From the NCBI GenBank assembly GCA_012031875.1, contig JAAUSZ010000021.1, positions 1-33,080 on the forward strand: 33,080 nt of DNA, written 5' to 3'. Position 1 is the first letter of the stretch. Each line of letters begins with the position of its first letter. Under the pieces are notes generated by a model. It was not told the DNA's origin. It did not search any database and was given only the letters and a program-made list of their open reading frames with translations. A program made the translations under genes and the position numbers. Shown here one piece after another: positions 8,873 through 18,443 of this stretch. Source of the stretch: Desulfobacula sp. Lineage in GTDB: Bacteria; Desulfobacterota; Desulfobacteria; Desulfobacterales; Desulfobacteraceae.

Positions 8873-9565
8873 ATGCATCTTGAATGTCACAACCTGAATT
8901 TCACATACCCGGACAGTGATGTGCCGGTGATCGACAACCTCTCCTTTTCTATGGAAAACCCCGGTTTCAATGCCGTGTTCGGACCTTCCGGGGTTGGAAA
9001 AACCTCCCTGGCAAAAATCATTGCCAAGATGGAGCCCGGATTCAAAGGCGACCTGGTCACCCGGGGCCTGGACACCATCCTCTATTCCTATAACCTGGAA
9101 AGGCTTCCGGGCTGGTCCGGCACTGGAATTCACCTGGACAAAGTCACCCCGGAGGGGAAACAGCCCTTAAAAGACCGGCTCATCGACATCTTTGAATTAA
9201 GGCCCATTCTGCGGTCCAGGTTTTCAAAGCTGTCCATGGGCCAGCAGAACCGGATCAACCTGGTTCGCTATCTTCTTCAGGACTTTGATCTGTTGATCAT
9301 GGATGAAAGCCTGGCCAATGTGGACGAAAAACTGAGGGAGTCCATTATCCTGTCCGTCAAAGACCTTTTTGCCGGTAAAATGTTCCTCTACATTTCCCAC
9401 AACCTCATGGAAGTGTCCTCTTTTTGCCGGGAAATCCTTGTATTTGGAAAGCCTTCAAGGAAAAAAGCCTGTTCCATCATCCAGGGCCGGGATTATACAA
9501 AAGGCTATGCGCCGGATAAACAAGCCCTTGACCGGACCATGCTGGAGATCATGAATGCTGTTTAG
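8873..9565 (+). CDS. ABC transporter ATP-binding protein (NitT/TauT-like)
   Basis: This is the cytoplasmic ATPase of an importer of the nitrate/sulfonate/taurine class. Walker A is FGPSGVGKTS (36-45), the signature is LSMGQ (120-124), Walker B is LLIMDE (140-145), the D-loop is LANVD, and the switch histidine is H176 in YISHN. The Q-loop glutamine normally found after beta-strand 3 is missing; the region reads LYSYNLERLPGW, where VFQ...LLPW is expected. The protein has 230 residues and a shortened region around the Q-loop. Its end overlaps the permease start by 11 bases. Confidence 0.88.
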   Translation: MHLECHNLNFTYPDSDVPVIDNLSFSMENPGFNAVFGPSGVGKTSLAKIIAKMEPGFKGDLVTRGLDTILYSYNLERLPGWSGTGIHLDKVTPEGKQPLKDRLIDIFELRPILRSRFSKLSMGQQNRINLVRYLLQDFDLLIMDESLANVDEKLRESIILSVKDLFAGKMFLYISHNLMEVSSFCREILVFGKPSRKKACSIIQGRDYTKGYAPDKQALDRTMLEIMNAV

Positions 9566-10322
9566 GCGGATTTACCAGTTTTTGATTGTCTATTCCATCG
9601 GCCTCATCTCTTTACTGCTGATCAAGGCAGGGTTGTCATTGTCCGACTATGTCATTCCCGGGCTCGGACTGATCCTGGAAACCTTTCAGGAGGTCTTTGA
9701 CACCTATTTCCTGGATGTCATGAACACCATGTCCGTGACGGTGCTGGGCCAGGCCCTGTCCATTGCCCTGGCCTTCGGGGTGGGCATCGCCGGCCGCAGG
9801 TCCTCCTGGATGGGGTCCTTTATCAAGGTCACGGCCTATAATATCCAGGCCTATCCCATCGTGGCCCTGGCCCCCATAATTTTCATCCTTCTCGGGGACG
9901 GGTTCATATCCAGGCTCCTGATCGCCTCCATGATCTGCTATTTCCCCCTTCTCTTGTCCGTCCTGGGAATCATGGCCACGCCGGTGGAGGATATTGAACA
10001 TTTTTATATCATCACGGGCCGCATGCGCTGGCAGCTTGAGGTGAAAATCCGGGCCTTTGAAAATTTAAGCAAGCTGACCACCGTGATCTCGGGCAGCGCC
10101 ACCCTGGCCATGGCCGGGACCATTGTGGCGGAATTCATTGCCGCCAATGCGGGAATCGGTTACAGTATCCGGGTGGCCCTCTACCAGAGCGACCTGGCCA
10201 AAATCCTCATCGCCCTGTTTCTGATCGGCATCATCATATCCATTTACCAGGGCTGTCTTGAAACCCTGGGTGAACAGATAAAGACCCGATGGTCTGTTTC
10301 AAAGGGAGGAAACCCAAGATGA
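9555..10322 (+). CDS. ABC transporter permease (SsuC/TauC/ThiX-like)
   Basis: This integral membrane subunit has about six hydrophobic helices and the binding-protein-dependent permease segment around ASMICYFPLLLSVLGIM, followed by the EAA-like cytoplasmic loop and AGTIVAEFIAANAGIGYSI, which is typical of the SsuC/TauC family. The length, 255 residues, is normal. Its start lies inside the ATPase gene and its stop overlaps the binding-protein start (ATGA), indicating translational coupling. Confidence 0.9.
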   Translation: MLFRRIYQFLIVYSIGLISLLLIKAGLSLSDYVIPGLGLILETFQEVFDTYFLDVMNTMSVTVLGQALSIALAFGVGIAGRRSSWMGSFIKVTAYNIQAYPIVALAPIIFILLGDGFISRLLIASMICYFPLLLSVLGIMATPVEDIEHFYIITGRMRWQLEVKIRAFENLSKLTTVISGSATLAMAGTIVAEFIAANAGIGYSIRVALYQSDLAKILIALFLIGIIISIYQGCLETLGEQIKTRWSVSKGGNPR

Positions 10323-11294
10323 AAAAACAAAGGCTTCAAATTTTAACTCTGGTTTTATTCACCGTTTTTTTTGCAACGGCTTCCCATGGCGATGAAATCG
10401 AACTGAACTACCGGCTCAAATGGCTGTTCAACACCAGCGTGGCAGGAGATATCTATGCAGACGCCAAAGGCTATTTCAGGGACGCGGGCCTCAAGGTCCG
10501 TGTCCGGGAGGGAAGCCCGGAAAAAAAACGCCATCAACGAACTGGAGCTGGGCCATGCGGATTTTGGGGTGGCTTCCGCGGACCAGGTCATCCGGGCCCT
10601 GGACAAGGGCGCCAAAATCATGGTCCTGGCCCAGCTTTTCCAGGTCAACCCCATGCAATGGATATACAGGGCGGATCAGCCCCAAATCAAAACCCTGGAC
10701 GACCTGAGGGGACGAAATATCGGCATTACCTTTGGCGGCAACGATGAAACCGTGATGAACACCCTTTTTGCCAAGGCCGGCATTACCTCAAAAGATGTCA
10801 AAATCACCGGGGTCCGCTTTGATTTTACCCCGTTTTTCAAACGGGAAGTGGATGTTTGGCCCGTATATTTCAATTCCCAGGGGGTCATCCTGAAAGACAA
10901 GCTGGAGAAGGAGGGGGAGAAGGTTTATTTTTTCAATCCCGCGGATTTCGGCGTCAATTTTGTGGCCAATTCCGTGGTCACCTCGGAAAAGGTCTGGGAA
11001 AACCGGCCCGAGGTGGTGAAAAAATTCATGGACGCCCTTCTCAAAGGATGGGAAGCGGCCATGGACCCGGCAAACGAAGCCGATGTCCTCATGGAGGTCA
11101 AAAAGCAGGACAAGGAAAGCAATGACGAACTGAGAAGGCTTCAGCTCATTGCCACCCGGGAGCTGATCAAACCGTCTGCCGCCGTAAAAATCGGGACCAT
11201 GGACGTGGAAGCCTGGAAACAGACCGAAGCCATCATGCTCAATGAAAAACAGATCAAACAGCCGGTCCGGGTGGAGAGCGTCCTGAAACAGTAA
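10319..11294 (+). CDS. NMT1/THI5-like ABC substrate-binding protein (one frameshift)
   Basis: This is the periplasmic receptor for the preceding ATPase and permease. The ATG at 10319 overlaps the permease stop and follows GGGAGGA. Residues 1-22 are a signal peptide ending ATASHG. The mature start LNYRLKWLFNTSVAGDIYA is typical of the NMT1/THI5 fold. The frame changes at the 8-A run 10521-10528 (one A too many); the rest continues as NAINELELGHADFGVASADQ and ends VESVLKQ. The corrected length is about 324 residues. Members bind pyrimidines (HMP precursors), sulfonates or other small ligands; the ligand here is not determined. Confidence 0.88.
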
Positions 11295-11308
11295 GCCCGG
11301 GCCCGGTC

Positions 11309-12641
11309 TCAGGGCTGGAAGACAGCCTTTTTGCTTTTGGCATGGAACCGCATCATCATAAACAGCCCGGAAGCCGTAAGACTGATGAAAAGGCCGTACC
11401 AGACGCCGAAGATACCCAGGTCAAACCCAAAGGCCAGGATGTATCCGGACGGGAGTCCCATGACCCAATAGGCCACAAGGGTGATGAGGGTGGGAACTTT
11501 CATATCGGTCATGCCCCGTAAGATACCGATGCCCACGGCCTGGGTTCCGTCGGATACCTGGAAAAAAGCCACAATGATGAGAAGCGCGGCCGTCATATCA
11601 ATGACGGTTTTATCTTCCACATAAAAGGCTGGCAGAAGGTACCGGAAAAGAACGAACACCAGGCCTGCCGATGCCATGAACAGGGCGCACAGGGCGGCCG
11701 CGGAAAATCCGGCCCGGCGAGTGCCTTGAATGTCCCGGCGGCCCACGGCATGGCTGACCCGGATGGTGGCCGCGGAAGAGATCCCCATGGCCACCATAAG
11801 GAGATGGAAGCCAGGTTCATGGCAATCTGATGAGCGGCCAGGGCCGTGGTTCCCATCCAGCCGATCATGACGGCCGAAGCGGAAAAGGCACTGACCTCGA
11901 AAAAATACTGCAAGCCTGCCGGGATGCCGATGGAAAGAAGCTTTCGCACCATGGGGAAATCAATTTTTGCAACATTCAAAAACGGTTCAAACCGCCTCAT
12001 TTTTGAGGACCGGGTCACCAGCACCATCAGGCCGCGGCCATGAAGATCCTTGAGCTGATGGTGGCGATCCCGGCGCCGGTCAGGCCCAGGGCCGGCATGC
12101 CCAGATGACCGTAGATAAAAATCCAGTTTGCCAGAATGTTCACGATATTGGCCAAAAGGGTGATGGTCATGGCCGGCTTCAGAAAACTCACCCCTTCGGC
12201 AAACTGGCGGTAGCTCTGGAACAGCATGAGGGGAAGGATGGACACCCCCAGGATTTTCATATAAAGGGAGGCCGGGGCCACGATCTCCGGCGGCTGGTTC
12301 AAATAAGGGATCGCTTCCGAGAGAAGAAAGGTGAGCCCGCACAGCAGCAAACCGGAAAACAGATTGACTATAATCCCCTGCCTCAGAACCACCCCGCATT
12401 CCTTATCCTTCCCGGCCCCGCAGGCCATGGCGGTGAGGGGGGTGACGGCCATGGTCAGGCCGAAACCCACCACCATGACCAGCATAAACATGGAATTGGC
12501 AATGGAGGCGGCAGCCAAAGCCGTTGCCCCGAGTTTGCCCACCATAATATTGTCCACCACCCCCATAAGCATCTGGCCGAGCTGGCCCACCACAATGGGC
12601 ATGGAAAGCCGGGCGGTTTTTTTTATTTCATTTAAAAGCAT
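11309..12641 (-). CDS. MATE-family multidrug/toxin efflux transporter (two frameshifts)
   Basis: This is a sodium- or proton-driven exporter with 12 membrane segments. The N-terminal half (LSMPIVVGQLGQMLMGVVDNIMVG) and the central FFEVSAFSASAVMIGWMG with AAHQIAMNLASIS are diagnostic of MATE proteins. The frame changes twice: near 12030-12037 (a base missing in GCGGCC) and near 11797-11800 (a T missing before ATGGTGGCC). Corrected, the protein has about 444 residues, a normal length. The ATG at 12641 lies 76 bases downstream of the patatin stop on the same strand; its 3' end converges with the ABC binding-protein gene, 14 bases away. Confidence 0.87.
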
Positions 12642-12717
12642 GGATTGCCATCAAGATTTTTATAGAATACAAAGGTTGGATTAGATCGTAAATTACTCAA
12701 GAAATCAACAGAAATGA

Positions 12718-14658
12718 TCATTGAACCAGGGACTTTATCTCCTGAATCACTTCTTCACAGGCCTTGATACCCCTTTGCATCAGGACTTCCCCTTTATGAA
12801 AATCATCCCAGGCAAATCCCTGGACATCCGGATAAATCACAATATCCGATTTTCCGGCAAATCCGCTGGTGGCCCGCCCATGAACAATAGAGATGGTTCT
12901 TGACACGACTTCCATGATCCCTGGCGATTTTGTACCCCCCTGCCGGTTTGACCGGGGATTTTCCACACAGACCGCAATGATTTTATCTGCCCCCTTTTGC
13001 TCCAGAATATTCACCGGCACGGGGTTTAAAAGGCCGCCATCCACCACCCAGCGCCCCATATGCCTTACCGGAGAAAAGATTACCGGCAGAGAAAGGCTGG
13101 ATCTGACGGCTTTGGCAACATCCCCGGTTTCAAAGAGGACTTCTTCTCCCTTCAAGATATCCACGCCAACAATAACGGTCGGGATCAGAAGATCCATGAA
13201 ATCTGCCTGGTTCACGGCTGTTGCAACGAGATTCAAGGCCTTTTTCCCTCTCAGGAATCCTTTCAAGGGAAGGCTGTAATCAAAAATTCCTTTCCTGGCC
13301 TTGGCCCGGGTCGGAAAAAGATCAATGGTCTGCTTTTTCAGAGCTTCCACTGATCCCTTGGCTGCATAGACGGCTCCCACAAGTGCGCCCATGCTGGTGC
13401 CTGCCATCATGTCAATATGAATTCCATGGTCTTCAAGAACCTTTAAAACCCCGATATGGGACCATCCCCGGGCCGCTCCGGCACCCAGGGCCAGCCCCAC
13501 CCGCACCCCTGCAATCTCCCGTGCAACGGCTCTGGCGCCCTTGACCGGAAACCTCTTTTGGGTATCAATCTGATCCTTCAGGGCCATATCCGACCGGTCC
13601 ACCCAGATTTGAGGAGTCTCAGAAAGATGCAGCTCCCTTTTCAACTCATCCCGCGGGATTCCTGTGGATCCGCAAAGATGGCTGACCCCTGCCCGGACAC
13701 GGTCCAGGCCCACTCCTGCTTTTTCCTCCAGGCGGGCGATCTTCTGTTTTACGTCCTGCAGAGCCTTACGGGTATTGTTGATCAATATCATATTTTTATC
13801 GCAAAGCCTCACGGCCTGCTGCTCCAGGTTCCCGAAATAGTGCGCAAGGCTGAAAAAAACGAGGTCATACCGGGTTTTAAAACTTTCCATGAGCAAGGGC
13901 AAGACCGGAACCAGGCTCTCATTAAACCCCTTATTGACCTGTAGCACATTAAATCCGGATGGATGATAAAACCATTTAAAATCACGGGCATGGTAAAGAT
14001 TGGGAGGCAAAAGGGAAAAAAGGCTTTCATCCGGGCAGGCCATGATTTTCAGATCGAATTTTTGCATGATGCTCTCAAGTTCAAGATGGGGCTCCACCAC
14101 AAGGACCTTTTTGCTTGATTCCGTTGAAATATGGTAGGACACGGAATACAGGAAATGGGAAAGTCCGAGATCCGGATCAGTGGCCGAAACAGAGTAAAAT
14201 GAGGGTTTCCGGATGCCCTTTTCCTTTTCAAACCCCGATGAAAGCCTCCGGGCATAAAGACGGCTTAAAAAAAGGCCGATATCCTTGTTCCCGGACAAAA
14301 CTGTTTCAAAGTCCAGTTTTTTCAGGCAGAAAACCTTTGCATCCAATGTCACCCTTGCTGTGGCATTTCTTGGCAGATCCGACAGCAAGGCCATTTCTCC
14401 AAAAAAGTCACCCCTCTTTAACTCCACCTGAAAAAAAGGCACCTCTTTTTGTTCAGAATAAATCAGGACAGCCCCGGAGCAGATGACATACATGGAATCA
14501 CTTAAGTCACCTTCCCGGAAAACAATGGAATCCTTTTTCAATTCCAACGTGCCGAAGCAGGATGCAATTTCCCTGAGCTGGAAAAGGGAAATGGAAGAAA
14601 ACAGAGGCACCTTTGAAAGAAAAAACTCAAGATCCATATGCTGCTCCAAAGGATTCAT
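12718..14658 (-). CDS. Cyclic-nucleotide-binding patatin-like phospholipase (NTE type)
   Basis: A 646-residue protein of three parts. Residues 10-130 form a cNMP-binding domain (GDFFGEMALLSDLPRNATARV). Residues about 180-330 are a degenerate alpha/beta domain with no visible P-loop. Residues 385-600 are a patatin domain with the oxyanion loop GAGAARG (392-398), nucleophile S422 in GTSMG, and D540 in DGG. It is predicted to be a serine lipase/lysophospholipase related to neuropathy target esterase and probably acts at the cytoplasmic membrane. Its ATG overlaps the frame-corrected stop of the TIGR03790-like gene (ATGA), so the two are translationally coupled. Confidence 0.9.
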   Translation of the reverse strand: MNPLEQHMDLEFFLSKVPLFSSISLFQLREIASCFGTLELKKDSIVFREGDLSDSMYVICSGAVLIYSEQKEVPFFQVELKRGDFFGEMALLSDLPRNATARVTLDAKVFCLKKLDFETVLSGNKDIGLFLSRLYARRLSSGFEKEKGIRKPSFYSVSATDPDLGLSHFLYSVSYHISTESSKKVLVVEPHLELESIMQKFDLKIMACPDESLFSLLPPNLYHARDFKWFYHPSGFNVLQVNKGFNESLVPVLPLLMESFKTRYDLVFFSLAHYFGNLEQQAVRLCDKNMILINNTRKALQDVKQKIARLEEKAGVGLDRVRAGVSHLCGSTGIPRDELKRELHLSETPQIWVDRSDMALKDQIDTQKRFPVKGARAVAREIAGVRVGLALGAGAARGWSHIGVLKVLEDHGIHIDMMAGTSMGALVGAVYAAKGSVEALKKQTIDLFPTRAKARKGIFDYSLPLKGFLRGKKALNLVATAVNQADFMDLLIPTVIVGVDILKGEEVLFETGDVAKAVRSSLSLPVIFSPVRHMGRWVVDGGLLNPVPVNILEQKGADKIIAVCVENPRSNRQGGTKSPGIMEVVSRTISIVHGRATSGFAGKSDIVIYPDVQGFAWDDFHKGEVLMQRGIKACEEVIQEIKSLVQ

Positions 14659-15877
14659 GATTTTAAATTCAGCCGGTATAAGGGATCTCCGATGAGCACC
14701 ATTTCCAGGAAAGATAGGGCAGGCTGATGAGGTAGGCTTCCGCCAGGGTCAGATAGCCTTCCGTCAGGAAATCGAAAAACACTTCCGGCACGGGAAAGGC
14801 CTGAACATAGGGTTCGCCCACGGGTCCAATGGTTGCGGCGATGCCGTGGTCCAGCATCTTCTTGCACCAGACCTGGCTGTCCGGATTCTTGAGGGTGGTG
14901 CATTCCGAACTGGCAATATGGTAGCCCACGGACCCTTTCTGCCAGGTAAAGGCATCCACATATTTGGCAAGGCTGTACCAGCCGCAGTAAAGGGCCGTAT
15001 CCGGACTTTCCCCCTTCTGGAAGAGAAGCTCGGAATCATTCAGGACCACCTCCATCCTTTTTTTTTCGGAAAGGGATTGGGCCGCCTTATGAATGGACCG
15101 GTCATAAAAGGCGTAACCGGAAAGTTTTTTGTCTCCGGGGTCCTTCCACCGGGCATCAAAATAGGCCCTTCCTTTTAAGCCTGTTTTTTCCGCTTCAAGG
15201 GTGTCGTCAATGATTCTTTTGACCCCCTCTTCCGTGGCCCCGTCCAGTCTACTGGTCATCATGACCTCGGATTGGTTTATCGTGAGTTCCTGGCCCCTGA
15301 ACCCAAGATAATAGGGATTGGGCAGCCACATATTCAGCTCATATCCGTCTTTTTTCACCAGGGCCAGCTCGGAATCAAAGGCCGCTTCCTTGTCAACTCT
15401 TTTCAGATAATCTTCCCGCCGGGTTTTCAATGCGGATAGTTCATCGCTTTTTTTCTGTTTCAGGTCCTCGCCCTGTTCCTGGTTCAGGTCCTTTTCCAGG
15501 GCTTTGATCTTGAGTTCAAGTTCATAGATGTCTGAATTTTCATCCTGAGTCTTTTCAGGGCCTGAAATTCTCAAAGGAACACCGAATACAGTGACCATGG
15601 CCCGGATTCCGGGATTTTTATCCAGAAAGCGCCGGATGGGCGGGACGGCTTTTTTTTCATATTCTTCCCGGGAACAGGTTTCCTTGTCGGTCATGAACAA
15701 CAGGACCAGATTTTTATGGGGAATCTGTCTTTTTTTCATATAGTACCGGGCCAGCCCCTTGCTCTTTGCCGCATTGGTATTGGCAATGACAAGGATTTCT
15801 TCCGGTTCCAGGGCAAGGGCCGGGGTACAGGCCAGAATGAAAAAAAAGAAAAGAAAAATTCCTGTTTTACATTTCAT
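14655..15877 (-). CDS. TIGR03790-like secreted protein of unknown function (one frameshift at C-terminus)
   Basis: A signal peptide (residues 1-22, ending PALA) precedes EEILVIANTNAAKSKGLARYY and VPLRI, features I associate with the uncharacterised TIGR03790 family. A highly charged, probably helical insert runs from about 118 to 158. Late conserved segments are CGWYSLAKYVDAF, VGYHIASSE, IAATIGPVGEPYVQAFP and LTLAEAY. In the plain frame the end reads SWKWCSS, but adding one A near 14684 gives SWKMVLIGDPLYRL, the expected family ending, and moves the stop to 14655. That stop overlaps the patatin ATG. Its start overlaps coaX by 11 bases. No enzymatic function is known to me. Confidence 0.8.
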
Positions 15878-16634
15878 TGCTGATGATTCTGAGTCCGTCC
15901 AGGGTCAGGGACGGTTCTACTTTTTCGATGGTTTTCGATAGCCCGGAAATCAGGGGCGCAATCCCGCCCGTGGCCAGGATCCGGGGCTTGGCGTTCATCT
16001 CCTGCGCCATGCGCTCCACCATGCCGTCCACCATGGCCGCGTTCCCGTAAATGATCCCGGACTTGATACTGTCAATGGTATCCCGGCCGATGACCGTATC
16101 CGGGGCCTTGAAAATTTCAACCCTGGGGAGCCTGGAGGCTCTCTGGAAAAGGGCCTCAGCGGAAATCATGACCCCCGGAACAATGGCGCCGCCGATATAT
16201 TCGCCTTTTTCGGAGATCACGTCCAGGGTGGTGGCGGTTCCAAAATCAATAACGATCAACGCGGTTTTATATTTTCTGTAGGCTGCCACGGCGTTCACGA
16301 TCCTGTCCGCACCCACCTCATTGGGATTATGGTAAAGAATGGGCATGAGTTTTTTGACGGAATCCGGGTTGATCCACTGGGGGGAAAGGCCCAGGTATTT
16401 TTCACAATAGGCATTCAGGATGGGGACCGAAGACGGCACCACCGAAGAAATCACGATTTTCCGGATGGTGGAACGCTGGATGCCCTTGTCTGAAAATAGG
16501 GCATTGGCCAGCACATTGAATTCATCGGCCGTGGTATCCCGGATGGTCCTGATCCGCCAGTCCTGTTTGAGGCTCTCTCCATCATATACACCCAGGACCG
16601 TATTGGTATTGCCGACATCAATGACAAGAAGCAT
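15867..16634 (-). CDS. coaX: Type III pantothenate kinase
   Basis: It phosphorylates pantothenate in the first step of coenzyme A synthesis. The ASKHA-fold phosphate motif DVGNTNTVLG is at residues 6-15; VGADRIVNAVAAY and IDFGTATTLDVIS follow, and the C-terminal ATGGIAPLI. At 255 residues it is full length. The ATG follows AAAGGAGAG at good spacing. It lies 10 bases after the YbbR gene on the same strand and overlaps the TIGR03790-like gene. Confidence 0.95.
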   Translation of the reverse strand: MLLVIDVGNTNTVLGVYDGESLKQDWRIRTIRDTTADEFNVLANALFSDKGIQRSTIRKIVISSVVPSSVPILNAYCEKYLGLSPQWINPDSVKKLMPILYHNPNEVGADRIVNAVAAYRKYKTALIVIDFGTATTLDVISEKGEYIGGAIVPGVMISAEALFQRASRLPRVEIFKAPDTVIGRDTIDSIKSGIIYGNAAMVDGMVERMAQEMNAKPRILATGGIAPLISGLSKTIEKVEPSLTLDGLRIISNEM

Positions 16635-16644
16635 GGACTCTCCT

Positions 16645-17574
16645 TTAATTTATTTTGATGGTAAACACCTGCGGGCTTGCATCGGTCATGGTCAGATCCA
16701 CGGGGATGTTGATAGATGCGTGCCTCACGTAAACACCGGGTTTCATATCCTTTAGATCCACATAGGCATAAATCCGGCCCAGAACCTCTTTTTTGCTCAA
16801 TTTTTCAAAGGGACCTTTGATGCTGACGGTTATCCCGGCCGGCTCAATCCTGACGGGATACGCCGTATTCCATGCCAGGACGGGAATATTCTCAATGGTT
16901 TTTGAAACCAGTTGCTGCTCCACGGGAACCGTGACCGTGACCACCTGATCCGGAAAGAATACGACGGATGGATCTTCCAGGTCAAGGGGGATCTTCTTTT
17001 TAAACCCCTCGTTCACATTGGTCAGATCAATGGCTTTTGTCTTGAGTTCAAAAATCGACTCGATAACGGAAGCCGGGCCGGTAAGTTCAACAGCAGGCGG
17101 ATCTGCAACCGCTTCCAGAACCGTATATCCCTGGGCAGGGGTCCCCGCATAGGGGATCCTGACCTGAAAAATTTTCCTGACCTTTCTTTCAAGCCGGACG
17201 CTCAGATAGGACGGTTTAATGGTCAGGATCTTGATGGCCGGATTCATGGGAATCCGTTTCTTGTATACCGGAATAAGGTATTCCCCCGGGTCAATGGAAT
17301 CAAAATCACCGGCCGGGTCAAAGGCCAGGTCCGTATACAGATCCACGGGATACCGGATGCTTTCCTTATTGAGGCGGTCCATCACTCTTGGGGCCGCCCT
17401 GATCCGGATTTCGATGTTCCCGGTATGGAATTTTGTGAGTACCATGTTTTCCGGGACATTTGAAAAATCCACGGGAAAGAGGAGATCGGTTTCAACCGGC
17501 GCTGTATTGCAGCCCGTCATAAGAAAAAAACAGGATAGAAACATCAGGTAAGATAGGTGGACGGGCCTAAGCAT
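16645..17574 (-). CDS. YbbR-domain lipoprotein (CdaR-like)
   Basis: A 309-residue exported protein. A lipoprotein signal with lipobox LMTGC places the lipidated cysteine at residue 22. Three or more YbbR-like beta repeats are legible, each ending in a VxGP- or VELTGP-type turn (VELTGPASVIESI; VSIKGPFEKLSKKEV). In many bacteria YbbR/CdaR proteins adjoin and regulate the diadenylate cyclase CdaA. Here no cyclase gene lies between folP and this gene; the ATG overlaps the folP stop by 8 bases. Lipidation replaces the usual transmembrane anchor. Confidence 0.82.
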   Translation of the reverse strand: MLRPVHLSYLMFLSCFFLMTGCNTAPVETDLLFPVDFSNVPENMVLTKFHTGNIEIRIRAAPRVMDRLNKESIRYPVDLYTDLAFDPAGDFDSIDPGEYLIPVYKKRIPMNPAIKILTIKPSYLSVRLERKVRKIFQVRIPYAGTPAQGYTVLEAVADPPAVELTGPASVIESIFELKTKAIDLTNVNEGFKKKIPLDLEDPSVVFFPDQVVTVTVPVEQQLVSKTIENIPVLAWNTAYPVRIEPAGITVSIKGPFEKLSKKEVLGRIYAYVDLKDMKPGVYVRHASINIPVDLTMTDASPQVFTIKIN

Positions 17575-18433
17575 TCCTGATCGAATCTAAAATGCGGGTA
17601 AAGGGTTTGACTTTTTCAACATCATGAACCCTGACGATGTGGGCCCCGTTCATGACCGAGGCGGCAACCGCCGCAAGGGTTCCGTACTCGGTCCGGGCAT
17701 GATCCGGTCCCACGGGTTTTTTTTCCTTCCCGGACAGGATGTTCTGGATAAATGATTTCCTGGAGGGCCCCACCAGGACGGGGAAGCCCAGGGCTGTGAT
17801 CTTTTCAAGGCGGCGGATGAGGACCAGGTTATGCTCAACGGTTTTCCCGAACCCGATGCCGGGGTCAAGGATGATATGCTCTTTCCTGATTCCTTTTTGG
17901 ACGGCATAGTCTGCCCGTGACGCCAGGTAACCGGTGATTTCCGTCATGAGATCATCATAATCCGGATTCACCTGCATGGTTTCCGGGGTTCCCTTCATGT
18001 GCATGAGGATGACGGGCGCCTGCCGTTCCGCGGCAAGGCCGGCCATGGCCGGGTCCTTTTCAAAGGCGGTGATGTCATTGATGATGGACGCTCCGGCATC
18101 AAGCGCGTGCCTTGCCACACCGGACTTGACCGTATCAATGGAAATGGGAACGGGAATCTGTTTTACAAGGGCCTCAATGACCGGGATCACCCGGTCCAGC
18201 TCTTCCTGTTCCGGCACGGGCGCGGCAAAGGGCCTGGAAGATTCTCCGCCGATATCCAGGATATGGGCCCCGTCCTCCACCAGTTTCAGTCCATGGCGGA
18301 CGGCCTTGTCAACGGTATGAAACCTGCCGCCGTCGGAAAAAGAGTCCGGGGTCGTGTTTAAAATCCCCATGATACAGGTTTTGGCGCCCAATTCCAGCGT
18401 GTACCGGCCAAACTCCAGTGTAAAATCAGCCAT
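17567..18433 (-). CDS. folP: Dihydropteroate synthase
   Basis: It joins para-aminobenzoate to dihydropterin pyrophosphate in folate synthesis and is the sulfonamide target. Both family signatures are present: MGILNTTPDSFSDGG (22-36) and DIGGESSRPF. HIILDPGIGFGKT and GPSRKSFI follow. I chose the ATG at 18433, preceded by AAAGGAAA, over an upstream in-frame start because that extension lies inside ftsH. The product is 288 residues. It begins 10 bases after the ftsH stop. Confidence 0.95.
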   Translation of the reverse strand: MADFTLEFGRYTLELGAKTCIMGILNTTPDSFSDGGRFHTVDKAVRHGLKLVEDGAHILDIGGESSRPFAAPVPEQEELDRVIPVIEALVKQIPVPISIDTVKSGVARHALDAGASIINDITAFEKDPAMAGLAAERQAPVILMHMKGTPETMQVNPDYDDLMTEITGYLASRADYAVQKGIRKEHIILDPGIGFGKTVEHNLVLIRRLEKITALGFPVLVGPSRKSFIQNILSGKEKKPVGPDHARTEYGTLAAVAASVMNGAHIVRVHDVEKVKPFTRILDSIRNA

Positions 18434-18443
18434 AGGATTTCCT

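Noticed and set aside
11593-12399. Separate 268-codon protein inside the MATE gene
   Set aside because: Only its middle third matches MATE sequence; the ends are out-of-frame readings caused by the two indels in the transporter gene.
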